DNA of 9,456 nt from positions 1 to 9,456 of the forward strand of contig JAJSZO010000093.1 of NCBI GenBank assembly GCA_030262795.1. Reading direction: 5' to 3'. The translations under genes were made by a program, and so were the position numbers. This DNA is from Deltaproteobacteria bacterium (GTDB taxonomy: Bacteria; Desulfobacterota; Desulfobacteria; Desulfobacterales; ETH-SRB1). The stretch's first letter is position 1, and every line of letters begins with the position of its first letter. The notes beneath the pieces are model-generated. The model was given only the letters and a program-made list of their open reading frames with translations, did not search any database and had not been told where the DNA came from. Positions 6,292 through 9,456 of this stretch are shown here, one piece after another.

Positions 6292-7452
6292 TACTTTTAG
6301 CATCAATGGTATGGCAACAAAGGTGCCAAGAGTGCTGCCGAGATTTGCAAATATTACCACGAGAAGAATATGTGTTACTTTGTTCTTCCGGAAACCCTTT
6401 ATGGAAAGTATATCTTCCGGAAGGCTTTCAAAGTCCTTAACTTTTGGTTTCCTTGTAACAGCTTCCACAAGCCCGGAAACCCAGCCTGCGGCAATCATAG
6501 GGTTTAAAGAAGTTAATGGTGCTGCCAAAATGGAAGCCAGCACTGTAAGAGGATGTGCAAGAGCTATCGTAGCTCCAAGGCCGGCCAGGAGCCCGTTTGC
6601 CAAAATCCACCACGTTATCATGTGAACTCCTGTATCATATCCGCCCCAGAAAAAGCCGAAGATAAAAAGCAACAATATTCCAAGCGGAATAATCCATTTA
6701 AAAAGGCGAGAAGTCAAACTTTTAGACGGAATTTCCTCAAGACCGGTTATATCTATCTCGGCATTCCAGTACTTTTTTATGCCCGACACATGTCCGGCAC
6801 CAACAACAGCTACTATCTTTTTTTCCGGAGCCGTTCTTATCTTATATGCAAGATATTGGTCCCTTTCGTCTATAAGTATATTTCTTAGGACAGGAAGTGA
6901 TTTTCCAATATCTGCAAGCATAAGCTGAAGGACATCCTGCTGCTTCATTTTTTCAATTGCTTCTTCGTTTATTTCATCTATTTCCCCTAACGATAAAACA
7001 AACTGAAACAACAGTTTTAGCTTGTCCCAGAGCCCCATTATGCGCCAGGTTCTTGACAAGGTAATACGAATCTCTCTGTCTGCAAGATGTATTTTTGCTC
7101 CGATTGCTTTTCCTTTTTCAATGGCCTTTATCATTTCCTCGCCGGCTTTTATATTTAATTTTCTGGCAATTCGTTTTTGAAATGAGGCAAGAAGAAGGTT
7201 GGAAAGAAGGAGAAATGCTTTTTTATCCTTAATCACTTTTATTATATCCATCTTTTGCCATTTTTCCTTTTGAGTTATAGTCTGGTATCTGGATTGGCAA
7301 ATCTCGACGCAGACGCAGTCCGGTTTTTCCTCCTCAATAACCGAACTAACCAGTTCCACGCTTTCTCTGGATATATGGGCTGTTCCTAAAAGTATTATTT
7401 CTTTATCTTCAAAATTAAGGCGATGTATCGCCTCGTTGTTGATAATTCCCAT
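6286..7452 (-). CDS. TraB/PrgY-family membrane protein
   Basis: A 388-residue TraB/PrgY/GumN-related protein of normal length for prokaryotic members. The soluble N-terminal half has the family signatures: LLGTAHISRESVELV (21-35), VCVEICQSRY with Glu50 and Arg55, HLADREI (122-128) and VVGAGHVSGI (216-225). The C-terminal half is hydrophobic with about three or four membrane segments (near 253-270, 278-300, 302-330 and 360-385). The fold is related to TIKI-type metalloproteases, and the GTAH/GAGH histidines and Glu50 are the presumed active site. PrgY itself limits pheromone signalling, but the role of chromosomal copies is unknown. AAGGAA (7461-7466) lies eight bases before the ATG. Its stop overlaps the purN-like stop in a shared TTATAA, with no terminator between the convergent genes. 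Confidence 0.85.
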   Translation of the reverse strand: MGIINNEAIHRLNFEDKEIILLGTAHISRESVELVSSVIEEEKPDCVCVEICQSRYQTITQKEKWQKMDIIKVIKDKKAFLLLSNLLLASFQKRIARKLNIKAGEEMIKAIEKGKAIGAKIHLADREIRITLSRTWRIMGLWDKLKLLFQFVLSLGEIDEINEEAIEKMKQQDVLQLMLADIGKSLPVLRNILIDERDQYLAYKIRTAPEKKIVAVVGAGHVSGIKKYWNAEIDITGLEEIPSKSLTSRLFKWIIPLGILLLFIFGFFWGGYDTGVHMITWWILANGLLAGLGATIALAHPLTVLASILAAPLTSLNPMIAAGWVSGLVEAVTRKPKVKDFESLPEDILSIKGFRKNKVTHILLVVIFANLGSTLGTFVAIPLMLKVL

Positions 7453-7474
7453 TAAATATTTTCCTTATTTTTTA
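7450..7474 (-). repeat. Leader copy A (before the traB-like gene)
   Basis: On the minus strand this reads as an A-rich run, then ATAAGGAAAATATTTAATG, containing the Shine-Dalgarno sequence and the start codon of the TraB-like gene. It matches the leader at 7756-7779 with one base inserted and one substitution over about 24 bases. Confidence 0.7.
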
Positions 7475-7512
7475 CTATAAAAAAGTCGATCCTGGTGTGA
7501 GTTGATTAAGTG

Positions 7513-7758
7513 TCATGGGATTTTTGTGAATATTTTTATTCTTTTGTTTAGAGGATGAACAGAGACACCATAACCTGCATCTTTAGCCATTTTTTTAATA
7601 CTATATGAAGAATCAGCAAAATCAAGAGGATATGGCCTTATATTATCTTTGTTTTTAACAATATCGAATTGAATTTCTTCATCTGTAAGAATTACTACAG
7701 GTTCATTGGATTTATCAAGATATTCATATAAATTATTCCACAGGTCTGGTATATTCAT
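7513..7758 (-). CDS. Hypothetical protein, 81 residues
   Basis: I do not recognise this protein. The ATG (7756-7758) is preceded by AAGGAA at the right distance, which supports real translation. The composition is mixed: an N-terminal helix-like IPDLWNNLYEYLDKS (3-17), a strand VVILTDEE (21-28), a Tyr/Asp-rich middle (42-55), and a C-terminal segment ending in RIKIFTKIP. There are no cysteines, membrane segments or signal peptide; it should be a small soluble cytoplasmic protein. It lies 60 bases upstream of the TraB-like gene, with which it shares an almost identical leader, so co-regulation at translation is possible. The 175 bases before it hold a small hairpin and heptamers and could contain its own promoter, but I cannot place one. 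Confidence 0.65.
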   Translation of the reverse strand: MNIPDLWNNLYEYLDKSNEPVVILTDEEIQFDIVKNKDNIRPYPLDFADSSYSIKKMAKDAGYGVSVHPLNKRIKIFTKIP

Positions 7759-7779
7759 TAAATATTTCCTTATCTTTTA
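7756..7779 (-). repeat. Leader copy B (before the 81-residue gene)
   Basis: On the minus strand this reads as an A-rich run, then GATAAGGAAATATTTAATG, carrying the Shine-Dalgarno sequence and ATG of the 81-residue gene. It is nearly identical to the leader of the TraB-like gene at 7450-7474. Confidence 0.7.
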
Positions 7780-7823
7780 ATGTGTTAGGATTAAAAGTGA
7801 AAACTGACTATTGAAAATTGGTG

Positions 7824-7840
7824 GTGCGCCTTCGGCGTGC
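7824..7840. other. Small GC-rich hairpin in the intergenic region
   Basis: GTGCGCC (7824-7830) and GGCGTGC (7834-7840) can pair over seven bases, including two G-T pairs, around the loop TTC. It is a GC-rich island in an AT-rich gap between the 239- and 81-residue genes. No T-run follows on either strand, so it is not a canonical terminator. It might be a processing or stability hairpin. Confidence 0.4.
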
Positions 7841-7918
7841 TGATTGATAAGCCAAAGTTTCTTAGAGATTGTCCTCTATATATTGATGTTTTAAGGAATA
7901 TATAAAATGGCAGCATTC

Positions 7919-7946
7919 CCTGAACCCTGAACTTTAAACCTTGATA
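7919..7946. repeat. Degenerate heptamer array (CCTGAAC units)
   Basis: Four consecutive 7-base units can be read: CCTGAAC, CCTGAAC, TTTAAAC, CTTGATA. The first two are identical; the others diverge. The array runs into the 3' end of the 239-residue minus-strand gene, whose stop codon at 7934-7936 is inside the third unit. Confidence 0.55.
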
Positions 7947-8653
7947 AGAGTTTTTATCTTATTACTGTACCTGTCATATACAGAATTCGCCAGAGCTTTA
8001 ATCCGGTTCCGGGCATCAGTTAGTTCGGGAAGATCCAGAGGGAGTAAGAGATTGAATTTTTCTATGCTGACCGGTTTGAAACGCAGTGTTTTTTCAATAG
8101 AGGCTATTTCTTCGGGAGCGAAATTGTCGCCCATAAAATGTTTTTTTGTAATTTCTTCAATATCCATATTTTTAAGGAAGTTCAGGATGGTAAAAAGATC
8201 GTGGCTGTCCTCAAACTTTTTTAAATTAGAATTTACCGCTTCACATTCTTCAAGAAGATTTCTGTAAGCTTCAAGGTACCGGTTATTCCAGTTGTGCAGT
8301 TTTCTGTAAGACTCCAGCAAGAGTTTTTTAAATTTTGAACGATCAGTTAGACCGCGAACTTTGATGAACCGTACATCTTTGCGGTATTCGAGGCCATCGG
8401 CTATCCGCTCATTAAAAGGAATTTCTTTTAATCCCATGAGAAGCATAAACTCATTGATGAATTCAGGATTCAAAAGCAGATCGTATATTCGAGTAAAGCG
8501 TTTGCAAAGCATTTCCTGAAGCTGAGCAACATAATCAGCCAGTTCCCTAACATACTTGGCCTGTTCTTCGACCAACCGTCGTTCATATAAATAATTATTA
8601 ACGACCTCCGCCTTAACTTCCTGGGTCAAGGCGGAAATTAAATCGTCTGCCAT
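7934..8653 (-). CDS. Hypothetical helical protein, 239 residues
   Basis: I do not recognise this family. The protein is predicted by eye to be almost entirely helical and rich in Leu, Glu, Lys and Arg. Residues 1-55 look like a coiled coil that includes RRLVEEQAKYVRELADYVAQL (25-45). Residues 105-150 form another long amphipathic stretch rich in Tyr, Asn and Glu. There is one Cys in each half, with no transmembrane segment and no signal peptide. GAGGT (8660-8664) sits six bases before the ATG, which sets the start. It begins 28 bases after the prepilin peptidase stop and is almost surely co-transcribed with it. A cytoplasmic role linked to pilus or secretion assembly is possible but rests only on position. 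Confidence 0.75.
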   Translation of the reverse strand: MADDLISALTQEVKAEVVNNYLYERRLVEEQAKYVRELADYVAQLQEMLCKRFTRIYDLLLNPEFINEFMLLMGLKEIPFNERIADGLEYRKDVRFIKVRGLTDRSKFKKLLLESYRKLHNWNNRYLEAYRNLLEECEAVNSNLKKFEDSHDLFTILNFLKNMDIEEITKKHFMGDNFAPEEIASIEKTLRFKPVSIEKFNLLLPLDLPELTDARNRIKALANSVYDRYSNKIKTLIKV

Positions 8654-8681
8654 ATTCTTACCTCAAGATATCGGGAAAAAT

Positions 8682-9449
8682 TTAATTAAGATACCAGTCT
8701 ATAATGCTGGAACCAAAAAAGATATAGCTAATCGCACCCATTGACAGAAACGGGCCGAAGGGAATAGCGAACTTTAACCCCTTGTGTGTATGTAACATTA
8801 AAATTATTCCTATCAGAGTTCCGATGGCGGAACCAATAAATATTGTAAAGAGAACGCCTTCCCACCCTAAGGCGGCTCCTATCATTGCGAGAAGCTTGAT
8901 GTCTCCACCTCCCATGCCTTCTTTTTTAGTAAGAAAGTTATATGTCTCTGCAATTAATAAAAGACTCCCGCCACCGATTAGTATTCCCAATAAAGAGTCT
9001 TTATACGTGATTGCTGCAAGAGTAAATGATGCAAGAAAGAAGATCGGTATGCCTGGAAGCGTAATAACATCAGGTATTATCTGATGATCAATATCAATAA
9101 AGGTAATCACAATTAGTGATAAAATTAAGGCGTAATACACAAATGCTTCAATTGTAATTCCAAACTTAAAATAGATACAGAGTGCAAAAAACCCTCCTAA
9201 TAATTCAACCAAAAGATAACGAAAGGCTATGGAAAAACCGCAATGGCGGCATCTTCCTTTCAGCCACATATAGCTTAGAATAGGAATATTATCATAAAAT
9301 TTTATAAAATTTTTGCAGTTCGGACATATAGAACGGGCTGGAGTTATAATTGAGTTTGATCCGGGTAACCTACATATACATACATTTAAAAAACTTCCCA
9401 TACAAATTCCAAATATAAAAATCATTAGTTCGATCAGGTAGGTTAGCAT
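8682..9449 (-). CDS. pilD: Type IV prepilin peptidase / N-methyltransferase (PilD-like)
   Basis: A 255-residue multipass membrane protein of the A24 aspartic prepilin peptidase family. MGSFLNVCICRLP (17-29) is the conserved N-terminal signature. Two CxxC pairs (Cys42/45 and Cys67/70) form the zinc-binding loop typical of bifunctional enzymes that also N-methylate the new N-terminus. The catalytic aspartates are Asp119 in FIDIDHQIIPD (117-127) and Asp183 in GMGGGDIKLL (178-187). About seven or eight membrane helices follow the usual layout. It acts in the inner membrane to cleave leader peptides of type IV pilins and type II secretion pseudopilins. The ATG at 9447-9449 fits the family start. 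Only seven bases remain upstream, so the ribosome-binding site is not visible and a start further out cannot be excluded. Confidence 0.93.
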   Translation of the reverse strand: MLTYLIELMIFIFGICMGSFLNVCICRLPGSNSIITPARSICPNCKNFIKFYDNIPILSYMWLKGRCRHCGFSIAFRYLLVELLGGFFALCIYFKFGITIEAFVYYALILSLIVITFIDIDHQIIPDVITLPGIPIFFLASFTLAAITYKDSLLGILIGGGSLLLIAETYNFLTKKEGMGGGDIKLLAMIGAALGWEGVLFTIFIGSAIGTLIGIILMLHTHKGLKFAIPFGPFLSMGAISYIFFGSSIIDWYLN

Positions 9450-9456
9450 ATTCAGT

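Noticed and set aside
6272..6888. Two plus-strand open frames opposite the TraB-like gene
   Set aside because: They mirror the TraB-like coding sequence, lack ribosome-binding sites and show no family signature.
7824..7840. Intrinsic terminator between the 239- and 81-residue genes
   Set aside because: The hairpin has no T-run on either strand and contains two G-T pairs.
1..9456. CRISPR array, integrase, att site or defence island
   Set aside because: No regularly spaced repeats of suitable length are seen. The tRNA 3' end is not duplicated downstream, and no integrase or nuclease gene is present.

Overview
The window looks like a chromosomal segment from an AT-rich anaerobic deltaproteobacterium, most plausibly a sulfate reducer of the Desulfobacterales type. 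This rests on the gene mix (oleBC-type olefin genes, an MJ0301/COG1237-type metallo-beta-lactamase-fold protein, FmdB, TraB), the style of the tRNA-Val, and heptameric intergenic repeats. It is an inference from family knowledge, not a database result. There is no phage, plasmid or CRISPR signature.

Plus-strand half (177-6291). An alpha/beta-hydrolase with an Asp nucleophile (OleB-like) overlaps an AMP-forming ligase (OleC-like) by 11 bases. Together these would perform the last two steps of long-chain olefin biosynthesis: beta-lactone formation from a beta-hydroxy acid, then decarboxylation to a cis-alkene. oleA and oleD are not in the window. A metallo-beta-lactamase-fold hydrolase follows 21 bases after oleC. 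Then come an 84-residue protein resembling a PC4/YdbC-type ssDNA-binding domain and a nucleoside phosphorylase family protein. The phosphorylase stop codon coincides with the left edge of a 180-bp foldback element (4683-4862) with near-perfect inverted ends and a possible TTA target duplication. A tRNA-Val(GAC) gene follows, with its own promoter and a textbook terminator. It carries C instead of the near-universal U at position 33. A second transcription unit starts at a perfect extended -10 promoter and encodes an FmdB-like zinc-ribbon variant and an enlarged PurN-like formyltransferase.

Minus-strand half (9449-6286). In transcription order: a type IV prepilin peptidase, a helical 239-residue protein of unknown function, a small 81-residue unknown, and a TraB-family membrane protein. 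The last two have almost identical leader and ribosome-binding sequences. The TraB-like gene and the purN-like gene converge on a shared 6-bp palindrome, TTATAA, which supplies both stop codons.

The least explained items are the foldback element sitting exactly on a stop codon, the C33 tRNA, the duplicated leader, the unusual PurN-like enzyme, and the degenerate heptamer arrays. I do not see a convincing new multi-gene defence or metabolic system. The olefin pair with a non-OleD partner downstream is the most notable gene context.
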